A stretch of 26,908 nucleotides of DNA. Source: Cruorifilaria tuberocauda. Taxonomy: Eukaryota > Nematoda > Chromadorea > Rhabditida > Onchocercidae. The notes beneath the pieces were generated by a model that worked only from the letters and a program-made list of their open reading frames with translations, was not told where the DNA came from and ran no database searches. The first letter of the stretch is position 1. Each line of letters starts with the position of its first letter. Below are positions 1 through 11,085 of the stretch, in pieces. The stretch covers positions 1 through 26,908 of the forward strand of contig JABVXU010000671.1 of assembly GCA_013365365.1 (NCBI GenBank), read 5' to 3'. Made by a program: the position numbers and the translations under genes.

Positions 1-570
1 TGACGACTATGTAATGCTGAAAATGAGATTAGTTGATCCCTATCTTTTCCAATGATAGATTTATAGATTTAAGCATGAAATGAAAGCTTATCATTTCAAG
101 TTATAATAAAAAGATATTTAACTCATTCGTTGTCAAAACAAAGTTATGTGATAAATTTTATTTAATTCATGCAAGTTTTTAATCATTTCATTTTATTCAT
201 ACAATTTGAGATGGAGAAAGAAAAGATAAATGAAAAATAAATAATAAAACTTACAATTATTATGTTTGTTGTATGGTAAATTAACCGTGTGAAAAAATGA
301 TTTTCGTTAAAGCTTTTAAATTAATTAAATATTGTATACCGTTTCCGTTTAATCAGATCTAAAGTTACATGATAAACGAAACTTAAACTTCCAGACCCAA
401 AAAACGAACTTAAACTGCCCTCATAATTTAATTTACTTGCAAAAGATAATGGTAACTTTTTTTTCAACTTTTCATTTGCTTAGAAGAAAATTTAAATGCT
501 AAATGTTTTCTAATTGTATAATGTCAATGAGATATTTTAAGGTATTATCATTTATTAAGTAATAATGAAA

Positions 571-657
571 GAAATAACTATAAGATAGAAGCGATCTTTG
601 GATGAATTACTTTAACAATGAAATAACTACAAGATGGAAGAAATCTTTGAATGAATT
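571..657. repeat. 38-bp direct duplication, period 49 bp
   Basis: The stretch starting GAAATAACTATAAGATAGAA at 571 recurs at 620 with about five differences. Confidence 0.85.
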
Positions 658-1087
658 TCATGGATTCGCTGATAACATTTATTGAAAAACGTCAAATGCG
701 CTTAGGATTTTGGATAAAAACATTTTCAATCTCAGATATTTCATGCAAAACACTGAGGAAAAAAATAAAGTCAAATTTTATGAGTAATAGATAAAAGAAT
801 TTTCATAAGTTATCATTCTAAGTTATATCATTCTTGAATAAACTAAAAGCATCCCAAATGATTTACGTTGCATTTTACGTTTCAACGAATGATATCAAAT
901 GAAGTCATCGATTCAAATTTCAATAATTATGTTATGACGAGAAGATTTAATTTTTGTAGTAAATAAATAAGTCACAAAGTTATAAATAAATTACTCAAAT
1001 TTATTTCATTAGAAATTGCACATATCACTTGTAATTAATACCTTTACCTTAAAGATTAAATTAGTAAACAGAAATCGGGTAAAAATA

Positions 1088-1149
1088 GAAGAAGAAGGAA
1101 GAAGGGAGACAGAGAGAGAGAAAGTGAGAGAGAGAAGGGAAGAGAGACA
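1088..1149. repeat. GA-rich microsatellite
   Basis: Impure GA/GGA purine tract. The Arg/Glu-rich frames that run through it are repeat artefacts. Confidence 0.9.
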
Positions 1150-2335
1150 AAAAGTATATTTATCTGTGATAAATCTGTTAGCTTTTCCCACAAGGTAATG
1201 TAAAATTGTTGGTTTTTTTACTGAACAATGATAATGAATTAAAGATAATCAAGATAATGAATTGAACGATTGAACGAATTTATCAGTAAAAGTTTTTTTT
1301 TCAAATTATAATTTTAATAATTATCATTTTTCTTCCAAATTCTCATATTAGAAAGCAAGTAAAGAATAATAAAAAAAAAAAGAAACTTGATAAACTATAC
1401 AAAGATAAAAATAAATTTGAGTAAAACTTGATTGATTGTTAATTAATTCAAAATTTTCATGAAACAATCGAATTAATCAATAATTATCGAATTGATTTAA
1501 TATTCTTTTGCAATGCTAAAAAAATTTTTGATATTTTTTTTTTTAAATCAGAGAAATTATTAAAATATAAGTTAAGAACGATTGCCATATATAAGAGTTT
1601 GTGTATATTTTTCCGCTTACTGATAATATTTCATAAATAAAATTTATTTGGAGAAGAAATAGAAAAGGAAAGATAATTGATAAAAAGAAACATTTGAAGA
1701 GATAAAAAGGCAAAGATAAAAAGGACAAAAACTTTCAAAGTAAATTATCTTAAATTAAAGTAAATTTACTTTTATTATTGTAATTCAAATTATAGCTCAT
1801 TTTATTGCAAATTTATGCTTAGCGATTTGTTAAAAGTAATTTTATTTTACTACTCTGATTCATTGAAATTAATGCGTAGTGATTTAAGCTGTTAAAATAA
1901 TGGTAAAACGTAAGTAAGAAAAAAGTAAAGTAAGAGAAAAAGCATCAGCTCTTTTGTCTGTAAAATAACTCATTTTATTATTTGATATTATCACAAATAG
2001 TCATTTCTAAATAAATTACTCACAAGAAAAAGCTAAAAGTAAATTATGCCAAAATAATAAATAGAAAAATAAACCTTAAAAAAAAGATTGTAAACTATAA
2101 AATAAAAATTACTGGAAAGTTAAAATTATTTTTGTTTCTTTTTTTTAAATACTTAAAAAATATCTTTCAAAGTATGCTATTTTTAAAAGTTTTGTTTTTT
2201 TTTTTGCAAAAATAATTAATCGATGTCATGATATTTTTACCTAAACATAGCATAAGCATACTTCTTTTCCAAAGAAGCTAATTATATAAAACTTTGAATT
2301 ATTATTGATAGAAAAAGTTTAATCATAATTTTGAG

Positions 2336-2497
2336 AGGTGATAAGGATGAAATAGAAGGATTGATGATTATATTAAGGTGATAAGGATGAAAATTGGAAG
2401 GATTGACGGTTATGCTAAGGTGATAAGGATGAAATAGAAGGATTGATGATTATATTAAGGTGATAAGGATGGAAATTGGAAGGATTGAGGATAATGT
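2336..2497. repeat. Tandem repeat, 40/42-bp units in an ABAB dimer pattern
   Basis: Four units begin AGGTGATAAGGATG at 2336, 2376, 2418 and 2458. Units 1 and 3 share one variant (GAAATAGAAGGATTGATGAT) and units 2 and 4 another (AATTGGAAGGATTGA), so the array grew by duplication of an 82-bp dimer. Confidence 0.93.
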
Positions 2498-2651
2498 TTA
2501 CTGATGCCAAACAAAGTTAGCTGAGAGATTGAAATGCTTGGCAAAAATTAGCCGGAATTGCAGCTGTCGAACAGAGTGAAGCTTCTCCATTTTATCCCTA
2601 AACAAAATTAATGAACAGTCGAGAGTAACTACGCTAATTTACCACACTACT
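2498..2651. other. Less A+T-rich island with an E-box; no gene assigned
   Basis: Base composition is visibly less A+T-rich than its surroundings and it contains CAGCTG in TTGCAGCTGTCG. A 30-codon minus-strand frame (2590 to 2498, starting MEKLHSVRQLQFRLIF) and a short + frame both look protein-like, but nothing was recognised and neither is supported by neighbours. Confidence 0.35.
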
Positions 2652-3086
2652 ATTATTGCTATCAATACTTTAGATTGTTTTATTTACTGATATCTTATCA
2701 GAAAGAAATGATAATAGTTATAATGAATATTTAACTCTTTTAGACTTTTAACTTTTTCTTTTTTTTTTCAAAAATTAATTATGAAAAATTGATATGAAAT
2801 TGAATATTTGTCAAATTGATTATTGGAATTTTAATTAATCATTTAGTGATAGGAAGAAAATGAACAGTTGATAATGATACTTACTGAATAGGCGATATTT
2901 TACTTAATGGTATTAGCTATTTCTAGTAAATTAATAAGTTAAGATAAAAATAAACTAAGAGTTAATTAAACAGTAATTAATTAAATAGTAATTTTGTAAT
3001 TAAATAGTAATTTCCTATTTTTTTAATTACTTAATAACTAATTTTAATTACTTAATAAAATAACCTAAAGTATTGATAGCAATAAT
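2652..3086. mobile_element. MITE-like element bounded by inverted repeats (tentative)
   Basis: A perfect 22-bp inverted repeat, ATTATTGCTATCAATACTTT plus AG at 2652-2673, matches the reverse complement of 3065-3086. Similarity continues inwards imperfectly (about 13 of the next 18 positions) and stops abruptly outwards. The interior has no coding capacity and is A+T-rich, with AATTACTTAATAAC-type repeats. No clear target-site duplication was seen, so a transposon origin is inference. Confidence 0.5.
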
Positions 3087-3521
3087 TTTAATTACTTAAT
3101 AACTAACTTAATATATCGTTTAGGAATTAGAAATTATTCTCAGTTGTATTTGCAATAGGTTGAAGATTAAAAGTGATCCTGTTAGCTAACATTAGTTTGT
3201 AATAAATGATTACTTAAAAGTTTACTTAAAAATGGTTGTTAGAAAATTCGAAAATTAAATATTTCAATTGCTAATCATGGATACAAAGATTAATAATAGT
3301 TATAATAATAGTAATAATTATCGTGATTCTCTAGAAATTTTATGTAAATGCAAGAATTGGATAAGTAAAAAGAATTAAGTGTAAGCAAATATTATATTAC
3401 TACTTGATTAAGAGTTATGGTTCGATTAAGTTATCAATTTTTTTTCTCTTCTTTTTGAGTAATTTCTCAATAAGTCAAAGAATTTTAAGGTGAAGAACAG
3501 GTAAAAATAGAAAGAGGGAAT

Positions 3522-3551
3522 GGAAATGGAAATGGAAATGGAAATGGAAAT
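3522..3551. repeat. (GGAAAT)5 hexanucleotide repeat
   Basis: Five perfect GGAAAT units in a row. Confidence 0.95.
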
Positions 3552-3728
3552 TTAGAATATCACAAACAGATTAACACAAAATAGATTTTCATATATGAAA
3601 GTAAAAAAGAACAAATTGATTTGGAATTAATAATCGAGACTGAAACTGATTGATTGATACGTAGATAGAAGAAAAGTAGGTAGGAAGAGGTAAAAATAAG
3701 CAAAAATGGATTGGAGAAAATATTCCAC

Positions 3729-3747
3729 TTTCTCTTTTCCTCTCTCC

Positions 3748-3778
<31 letters not shown>

Positions 3779-3784
3779 TCTCTT
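3729..3784. repeat. CT microsatellite
   Basis: Nearly pure CT tract with a few C and A interruptions; source of spurious minus-strand frames. Confidence 0.95.
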
Positions 3785-5497
3785 GTTCGTTTTGATGAAA
3801 CAATGTAACTTTGAAATTGGCATATGTTTTGGAAAATGGGAAAGTAAGTAAAGAAGTATTTGAGCAATTCATTCAACGAATGATCAACAACAGATGTCCG
3901 CTTAAATGATAATTCTTTAGGTGAATTATTGGAGCGGAAAAAGGAATGAAGAGATGAATCAATGAGCGTTAATTAATTAGCATTAATTAATCAATTAATT
4001 AATTAATTGATTAGCCTTCTTCATTGTTAATAATTATTTCGCAAATATACCAATAGAATAGCTTAGCTAGAAATTTATTTATGCGAAATAAATTAATTCT
4101 TATATTGAATTTATATTTTAATTTTTTAACCAAATTTTATACTTAAATTTATGGCGCATAAATAAATATCTTACTCACTTTTCCACAAATACGTAATCAA
4201 TTGATAAATATGACAGTTAATGATAATAATGATAATAATAATCCATCACCTTTTCATAAGTTTAAAATGTAAATTATGATAGTTGATCAGATTTTAATAA
4301 TTATATGAAAAAGTATTGCAACCGCTTGCTTGAGATAAACAGTTAAGTAAAAGATGAAAATAAACAATTTTAATAAAATCAACTATACTATAAAATAAAT
4401 CAGAAAAAAATCAATAATTGATCATCTCTAACACTTGATCAACACGTTTTAAAGAGAGGAAAAGAAAGGAATTTACATTTTAAAGAGATATTATTCATAG
4501 ATTAAAAAATTTCAATACAAATATCCATGAGAATTACTTTAAAATATGGCTATTTATCATCAAAAAAAAAAAAGAATTTACCTAAAGAACAATGAATAAT
4601 AAATAAGATAACGTTGGCTTTTGAGCACAAAGTATAGAAAGTAAACGAATAAAAAATGAAGGTAATTTTTTTTTTTTTTGCATCATTAATTTGTTTATCT
4701 TATAATATTATTCAGGAATGACGAATTCGTTATATTACAAATGGAAAATAATTTATTTTTATTGGCATTGATAAGCTGGAAAAAATTACTCAACATTTAA
4801 GTAATATGAATAGAAAAAATAATTGATAATAGAATAATAATTAAAATTTGTTCAGTTCATTAGTTTAATTAATATGTAATAATCATATTGATTTTATTGA
4901 TTATATTATATTGATTATATGAATATGTTGAATACTGATTATATTAGCATAGCAATATCGATCAAATATAGCGAATTGGAAAAGATGAGATTATTAAATA
5001 ATGCCAGAAAATATTACTTAAAAAATAGATGCCAAATAAAAGATAGTAATTGTCAATTAACAGATCCAAAAAGACAAATTAATTATTTAATTAATTGCAA
5101 GAAAACATATTTGGCTATTTAAGTAATCAGTTTATGATAAGAGATTAGTATTATCGAAGAGTATATTGAAAATTACCCAATCAATAGAACATTACTTAAC
5201 GAATGAATAGTTAGTAATATAATTAATTTGATAAAACTACCGATCAAAATCTTATTAGCTAACTTAGCTATTGCTATATCACAACAATAACAGTAGCAAA
5301 TGAATGATGAAAAATGATACGAAGATTTGAAATATTTTACAACATTTAAAATATTACCTAACACCAAAAAAAAAACTTAATATTAAATTTAAGTTGAAAA
5401 ATACCGCTGATAACTTTAAATTCAAATTAACTCAAAGAACAATAAACAACAACTATGACAACAATAAGCAATAATAACAAAATTAGGAAACAATTAA

Positions 5498-5635
5498 GAT
5501 TTATTGGAGGAAAACAAAAGAGATGATAATCAGCTGAGTAACTTAGAAGCATTTAGAGAAATGATTTGGAAACCGGAATCGGATCTTCCTCCTCTCTTAT
5601 TGGTAAATAAAGAGTGTGATACTTTATCCGAATGA
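5498..5635 (+). other. Possible orphan exon or small open frame, unrecognised
   Basis: Stop-to-stop frame of 45 residues, protein-like in composition: it includes NLEAFREMIWKPESDLPPLL. AG at 5497-5498 and a fair donor TTG/GTAAAT at 5602-5603 could bound an exon, or MIWKPESDLPPLLLVNKECD... could be a tiny frame ending at TGA. The stretch is less A+T-rich than its surroundings and has CAGCTG at its start. No family was recognised and no partner exon seen, so it may be chance or a regulatory island. Confidence 0.2.
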
Positions 5636-5809
5636 TAATGACATCGGATACGATCAAATAACAGCTGTCCAGTGTGTGGCCAAGTTTTATAGCAGTGTAT
5701 AACAATAGCCTATAATTACTTAGCCTATTTTAGCCTTAAAAATGATGATTATTCTCGGCTTTATTCTTTTCTTTTCTTTGTAATGGTTAATATCTTTTGC
5801 TACCTATTA

Positions 5810-6184
5810 CTGATTTCTTCCATCTTTTCATTCATTTCATATTTATTATACTTGAACAATTAATTATTGTTTATTTACTATTGATTTACTCGGCTTATTT
5901 GTTATTGAATTATTTACTTTATTTACTTACTATTATATTTCCCGTACTATACTATGATTATTGTTATTATTATCATCAGCACTATCATTATCATTTATTC
6001 CTAATTTCTTCCACGTTCATTTCATGTTTATTATACTTGAACAATTAATTATTGTTTATTTACTATTGATTTACTCGGCTTATTTGTCATTGAATTATAT
6101 ACTTTATTTACTTACTATTATATTTCCCTTACTATTACTATGATTATTGTCATTATTATCATCAGCACTAACATTATCATTTAT
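5810..6184. repeat. 185-bp tandem duplication
   Basis: Two copies with period 185 bp, for example CTTGAACAATTAATTATTG at 5851 and 6036, differing at only a few sites. The hydrophobic Leu/Tyr-rich frames within it are repeat translations, not genes. Confidence 0.93.
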
Positions 6185-7224
6185 GAATTTTTCGTAAAAT
6201 TTCTAGTCTTCTGGAATTCTGAAATTCTGGAATTGAATATACATTACGATGTACCTTCGTATAATTCATACCAGTTATAACTTAACATTGAAATTATAAC
6301 TTGATTAAAATAAATTAGAATCATAACAAATATTTTATAACAATTATAATTAATATCAATTAAAATAATCTTAATTATTAATCAATTGAAAATCATTCGA
6401 AGAAAAAAAAGGGAAAACTAAGAATGAAGTATACCAAAAAATGAGTAACTTTTTTTTTGATTAAGTATTATGAATAAATTTAATGCATTTTCAAATAGTT
6501 ATTTACTTTCTCTCTCGAAAAATTATCACTAAAATTTATTCATACAAAAAAAAAATTCAATTTAGTCATTTCAATTTTACGCCAATCCAAAGAATTTCTT
6601 TTTTTTTTCTTGCCATTTTATCGATTATTTATGCAAATTTAGCATTCATTATATCATATCATTAATTAGCTTTCATTATCAATGATAATCAGTGATAATC
6701 AGTATTCAATTATCAATGATAATAAGGCGTAATTTACTCGCTTTTCTTTTTTTTTTTTGCAGCATTTTTGATTAATATAAAAGATGAGTATTCCTCAAAA
6801 TTAAAGATAAGCATATTTAAACTAGCATAAGTGAATAGCATTTTCGATGATTTGTTGATACTGGCCATCGATTGATATTTGATATTTTGCTAATCATTAA
6901 AGTGAAATAAAGAGAGGGAGGGAGAGAGAGAGAGAGAGAAATAATAAAATTGAAGAAGGAGAAAACTATCGTAATTTCATTTAAAATATTTGAAAAGTAA
7001 ATTTGCCAGTAAATTGAATTACTGAAAAATGTAATGAAATGAGACATACCCGAATTGAAAACATCCGTTTTAGCAGGTGCATTTGACAAATAAGTAAGTT
7101 TACATTATGCTATCAAATTTATTTCAATGAGAAATGTTAAACTAAAATAATTTTCTCTTTTTTTTCTTGAAAAATTCTTTTTTTTTTTCTTTAAATAAAG
7201 AACTATTTGAAAATGTTAAATGAA
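6185..7224. other. Non-coding A+T-rich sequence
   Basis: No gene recognised. TGATAATCA repeats lie at about 6675-6725 and a GA microsatellite at 6911-6940. The 6817-7089 minus-strand frame is low-complexity and crosses the GA tract. Confidence 0.65.
6911..6940. repeat. GA microsatellite
   Basis: AGAGAGGGAGGG followed by pure GA units. Confidence 0.95.
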
Positions 7225-7740
7225 AAATTTTTAATGAAATTTTTAATAAATTTATACTTTAATTATATACTTTTAATTTGTATCTTATACTTTATACCTT
7301 ATAACATATACTTTAGTAATTCAAAGAGATTACTAAATATATTATTGTAAATAAGTAAGTATTGTTGTAAAGAGGTAAGGAAATTTTATTTTTTGAAATA
7401 AACTACTATTTGAAAATGTCAGACGAGAAATTTCATACCTTAATATTTACCTTATACTTTATACCCTATAGCATATACTATTTCGAAATGGTAAACGAGA
7501 AATTTCATATTTTAATTTATTTTTCATTTATTTATATCTTATACTTTATATCTTAATTTCATACTCTTAATTATATCTTATACTTTATACCTTAATTAAT
7601 ACTTTAATTTATATCCTTATATCTTAATTTTATACTTTATACCTTAATTTTATACTCTTAATTTGTATCTTATACTTTATGTCTTAATTTTGTACTCTTA
7701 ACTTATACCTTATACTTATAATACATACCTTAAGAATTCA
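7225..7740. repeat. Degenerate tandem repeats of TATCTTATACTTTA type
   Basis: About 0.5 kb of variants of TTAATTTTATACTTTATACC / TATCTTATACTTTA, plus two longer near-copies around ATTTGAAAATG(T) and GAAATTTCATA. No coding potential. Confidence 0.85.
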
Positions 7741-8106
7741 AAGAGATTGTTAAATATAATGTTATAAATAAGTAAGAAAATTTCTTTCTCAATCTTTTTT
7801 TCTCCTTTTCATTCTATTCAAATTGACCTTAAAAGTTACAGCAAAGACAAAAAAAAAAGGAAAAGAGAGAGAGAGAGAGAAAGAGAGAAAAAAGGAAGTG
7901 AAAGAGAAGAAGTGAGAATACACTAAAAGATATCAAATGAAAAAAAAAATCTGCAATTCCTTTTTTTCTTGAAGATCAATCAAACAAAGAAATAATAACA
8001 AAGAAGCTTAGGTCAATAAATAGCTAGCTTTTCATCAGTATTAAATTATTGAAAGAGTTGAAAAGAAGAAAAGATGATGGAAGAACTTTTTTCTTCCTTT
8101 CTCTTC

Positions 8107-8139
<33 letters not shown>

Positions 8140-8320
8140 CCCTCCTGAAAAATTCTCGAGAGGGCTTTAGATTAGAATATACGAAAAATTTTCGCCGGTT
8201 TGAAAGAAAGTAAAAGAGAAAGAAAAGCGAGAAAAATGTCCCAATCAAAATGCATTTCCGTTTCATTCTGATACATAAAAATTTTGGGGAAAATGGAAAA
8301 GCTAATATAATATATTATTG
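7741..8320. other. Non-coding sequence with GA and CT tracts
   Basis: GA tract at 7864-7890 and CT tract at 8101-8132. The Arg/Glu-rich minus-strand frame across 8024-8266 comes from the CT tract. Confidence 0.7.
8101..8132. repeat. CT microsatellite
   Basis: Thirteen or so CT units, pure from 8107. Confidence 0.95.
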
Positions 8321-8515
8321 AGCACTTTAAAGTTCCTTTACTCTTACCTTTAACCTTTAACATTGTTAAATACTTTAGAGTTCTTTTACTCTTAACTTTA
8401 ACCTTTAACATTCTTTAAGCACTTTAAAGTTCTCTTACTGTTAACTTTAATCATTAACATTATTTTAAGTACTTTCTCACAACTACTCTTACTCCTACTT
8501 TAACCCTTTAATTTT
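8321..8515. repeat. 48-50 bp tandem repeat, about four copies
   Basis: Units start ACTTTAAAGTTC / ACTTTAGAGTTC at 8324, 8372, 8421 and a diverged one at 8471, each followed by TTACTCTTAACTTTAACC-like text. Confidence 0.88.
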
Positions 8516-9667
8516 TTTTTTAAATAAAAAAATCCATCTGTAATGACAAAATTCCTTTGCTATTTCAAATTTTTTGCTTCTATTAATTCAATCGAAGACA
8601 ATAATACTTGAAAATTTTCATTATTTTGCAATGAAATCAAAAAAAAGAAAAAAACAGAAAGTTAGCAGTTAGCTTTTTAAAAAAAAAAAGTGCATGGAAA
8701 GAAAAATTAAAACTATATAATGTTAATAATATTTAGCTTTAACAAGCAAAAATAATTGACAATTTATTTAGCCAAGTTTCATGCTTTCAATTTTTGTTAG
8801 CTGAATTAACACTAATCAATATTCGATTGTAATTAAAGCTTTTTGTTACTTTCATTCAATATATATCACTTGCAAGATATATATTTCATCTATCCCGAGC
8901 AAGTAAATCGGTTAAAAGTAAATTTTAGTAGTTTAAATTGCAAATATTTATTAGAAGTAAATTTTAATAATTCATAAAATATAAATATTTATTCAAATCA
9001 AATTTTTCTTGTGAAAAAGTGAAAAAAAGAAAAAAAAATAATTTTTTCCCCTAAAAATTGAATTCTTTTCTTTTTCATGCTAATTCATGATTGTATTTAT
9101 TAGCATAGATTTATTAAAACTTTTTTTGCAGCATTTTCTGCACATATCTGCAGAAATATTTTAGCAATATCTATAATATTTTAGCGTTAATTACGCACTA
9201 ATATTTTTTCCGCTTTAGGCCAAATTCTTTAGCTAATCGTAAAATTTAATAATTCGTAATTTCTCGTCTAATTATTTCATCGAATTAAATTTTCTATCAA
9301 TTATTTGACTTGATTTGATTTGCTTTTTCTGCAAAATTTTATTTAAATTAAAAAAAAATTCTTTTTCCACTTATCAACTTACTCGTCATTTTTTCAATAA
9401 TACTTATAGCTTATCAGTTAAATTATCAACTTACTCGTCATTTTTTGAGTAATACTGATGATAGCTTATCAGCTAAATTATCAAATGAAACTTCAAATTA
9501 AATAGCTAATACATCTATGCAAATAAAAAAAGAGAAAAAAGCAAACTTTTTTATTGTCCAAATTTCCGACTATAAAATTGTTAAAATTGAATTTTAAAAA
9601 TTTAAATTGCGATTTAGTTGACAAGGAACAAAAAACAATATAAAGAGATAAGAAAATAATATGACAA
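8516..9667. other. Non-coding A+T-rich sequence
   Basis: No gene recognised. A 52-bp duplication lies at 9371-9484 (TTATCAACTTACTCGTCATT at 9371 and again at 9423). Otherwise poly-A/T tracts. Confidence 0.65.
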
Positions 9668-10060
9668 ATGGTTAGAGAAAGAAGAAATTGCTACGCAAAT
9701 AGAATAGGCCTGTCAATATGGCTTGAATGTAAACAAGCCCAAAAAATTTTGGCCCATGCAAATGTCTTTTGTTTAACTTATGCAAACAAGTGGGTTAGGT
9801 ACATGCAAAGCTACATTCATCTTATTATGATTATTTGCATGCATATGCATGTATGTATGTGTCTGTCTGTGTATGTGTGTGTGTGTGCATGTGTCTGTGT
9901 ACACTCACTTGTTTATTTCATTTCCGAAAAAAGTTTCAAGTCGGAAGGAAGAAAATTTGTTGCTTTAAATATCAATTTTAAAGACAAATTTAAAGCCGTT
10001 GAACGATGCAAACAGGAAACGGAAACCGGAGAACCGGGAGGAAAAGTATTTTATATTTTA
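9668..10060 (+). promoter_or_regulatory. Less A+T-rich island with clustered octamer (POU-type) motifs
   Basis: Within 85 bp there is ATGCAAAT at 9756-9763, its reverse complement ATTTGCAT at 9833-9840, and near matches ATGCAAAC (9780-9787) and ATGCAAAG (9802-9809). The octamer is the classic POU-homeodomain site. A 164-codon open frame (9668-10162) crosses the island but includes a GT microsatellite that encodes Cys/Val runs, so it is not accepted as a gene. A possible exon end, GGAGGAAAA/GTATTT near 10045, is noted. Confidence 0.35.
9849..9900. repeat. GT-rich microsatellite
   Basis: Impure GTAT/GTCT/GT repeats. Confidence 0.93.
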
Positions 10061-10104
10061 ATTAATTATTTCAATTTCAAGTATTTATGGTTAAGTTCCG
10101 CTTG

Positions 10105-10350
10105 TTCATTTCGAATGATTATATCAGAATGCATAATTAAAATAATTTTTCGAATGAAGTGATTTCTGATGATCATTTCTGATCACTATATTAGATGCAC
10201 AATTAAAATGATTGTTCCGATGAAGAAAGTGATTTCTGATGATTATTTATATCAGAATTGCATAATTAAAATAATTTACCAAATGAAGAAAGTGATTTCC
10301 AATGATCATTTCTGCCGATTATATCAGAATTGAATAATTAAAATGGCTAA
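10105..10350. repeat. 63-70 bp tandem repeat, about three and a half copies
   Basis: Copies of GATTTCTGATGAT...ATCAGAATTGCATAATTAAAA, with the GATTTC string at 10161, 10231 and 10294. Units are diverged. Confidence 0.85.
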
Positions 10351-10887
10351 TTCTTCCCTCGTTCTATGATGATTATTTCTGATAAATGTAATTAATTATT
10401 CAATTATTCAATATTTCAAAATGAAGAAATGCGATTTTTTCGAGAAAAAAAACGCTTTCATAAAAGCTACAAAACCGACAAATGCTATTTCTTACCTCTT
10501 AAAACAATTATGATAATGCGTATTGGCTCACATCATTTCTTGTTTTTCTTTTATTTTTACGATGGTAATAAATTTGATTGTCTATTATATTTTATATTTT
10601 ATAGTATGGAAGCTTAGCATAAAAGCCAAAAGCTCAGCAAAAAAAAAAATAAAATGTAATATGAGATGATTTATTTTTTGGTAGAGAAGAAAATGAAATA
10701 CTCTATGCTAAAGTAATGATACGTGATATATGACACGTCATTGATAACAACTATTATTATCTGTAATCGATTTGATACTGAATAAGATTCAATATGAAAT
10801 TTTATTTGAGATTCGAGATATGCTTCATTAGCTTTATGCTTTTCTCGAACATTATAATAGAAGACTAAATTTGGATAAGTAGAAAAT
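10351..10887. other. Non-coding sequence
   Basis: Two open frames of 62 (+) and 79 (-) codons occur but show no recognisable domain. Nothing else seen. Confidence 0.55.
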
Positions 10888-11085
10888 ACGCAAAATGATA
10901 ATCGTATCATTAAGCAAGATTTAATCTTTCACGTATATTAATTACGTATATCTCGCAAAATGACGATCGTATCACCGTGCAAAATTTAATATTTCACGTA
11001 TATTATCACGTATATCTCGCAAAATGATAATCGTATCATTAAGCAAGATTTAATCCTTCACGTATATTATCACGTATATTTTAGT
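10888..11085. repeat. 64-66 bp tandem repeat, three copies, rich in ACGTAT/CGTATC
   Basis: Units start CGCAAAATGATAATCGTATC at 10888, 10954 and 11018. Each ends with paired CACGTATATTATCACGTATA, so each unit carries small direct and inverted ACGTATA motifs. Copies 1 and 3 are the closest. Confidence 0.92.

Larger units (their letters stand above)
1..2335. other. Non-coding A+T-rich sequence
   Basis: No gene recognised; the longest open frames are short and of low complexity. It contains a 38-bp direct duplication (571-608 and 620-657, period 49), a GA-rich microsatellite (1088-1149) and a small duplicated string AAACGAA(A)CTTAAAC near 373 and 401. Otherwise poly-A/T tracts. Confidence 0.7.
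3087..5497. other. Non-coding A+T-rich sequence
   Basis: No gene recognised. It contains a (GGAAAT)5 array (3522-3551), a CT microsatellite (3729-3784) that creates Arg/Glu-rich minus-strand frames, and an AATTAATTAATTA-rich stretch near 3968-4010. The 67-codon frame at 4919-5122 is A/T-driven and has no recognisable domain. Confidence 0.65.

Noticed and set aside
2336..2497. Regularly spaced repeats considered as a CRISPR array
   Set aside because: Units are contiguous tandem repeats with no unique spacers, in eukaryotic DNA.
3419..3432. GGTTCGATTA string resembling a tRNA B box
   Set aside because: No A box, no cloverleaf stems and no anticodon arm at the right distance.
3560..3876. Minus-strand Arg/Glu-rich frames
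   Set aside because: They come from the CT microsatellite at 3729-3784; no real domain.
5797..6143. Hydrophobic Leu/Tyr-rich frames resembling membrane peptides
   Set aside because: Both copies of the 185-bp duplication give the same low-complexity text; T-rich DNA reads as Leu/Phe/Tyr.
8024..8266. Minus-strand frame with Arg/Glu repeats and a hydrophobic start
   Set aside because: Driven by the CT tract at 8101-8132 and T-rich flanks.
9668..10162. 164-codon open frame, the longest in the window
   Set aside because: Its middle is a GT microsatellite giving Cys/Val/Met runs, the ends show no domain, and no splice-consistent neighbours were found.
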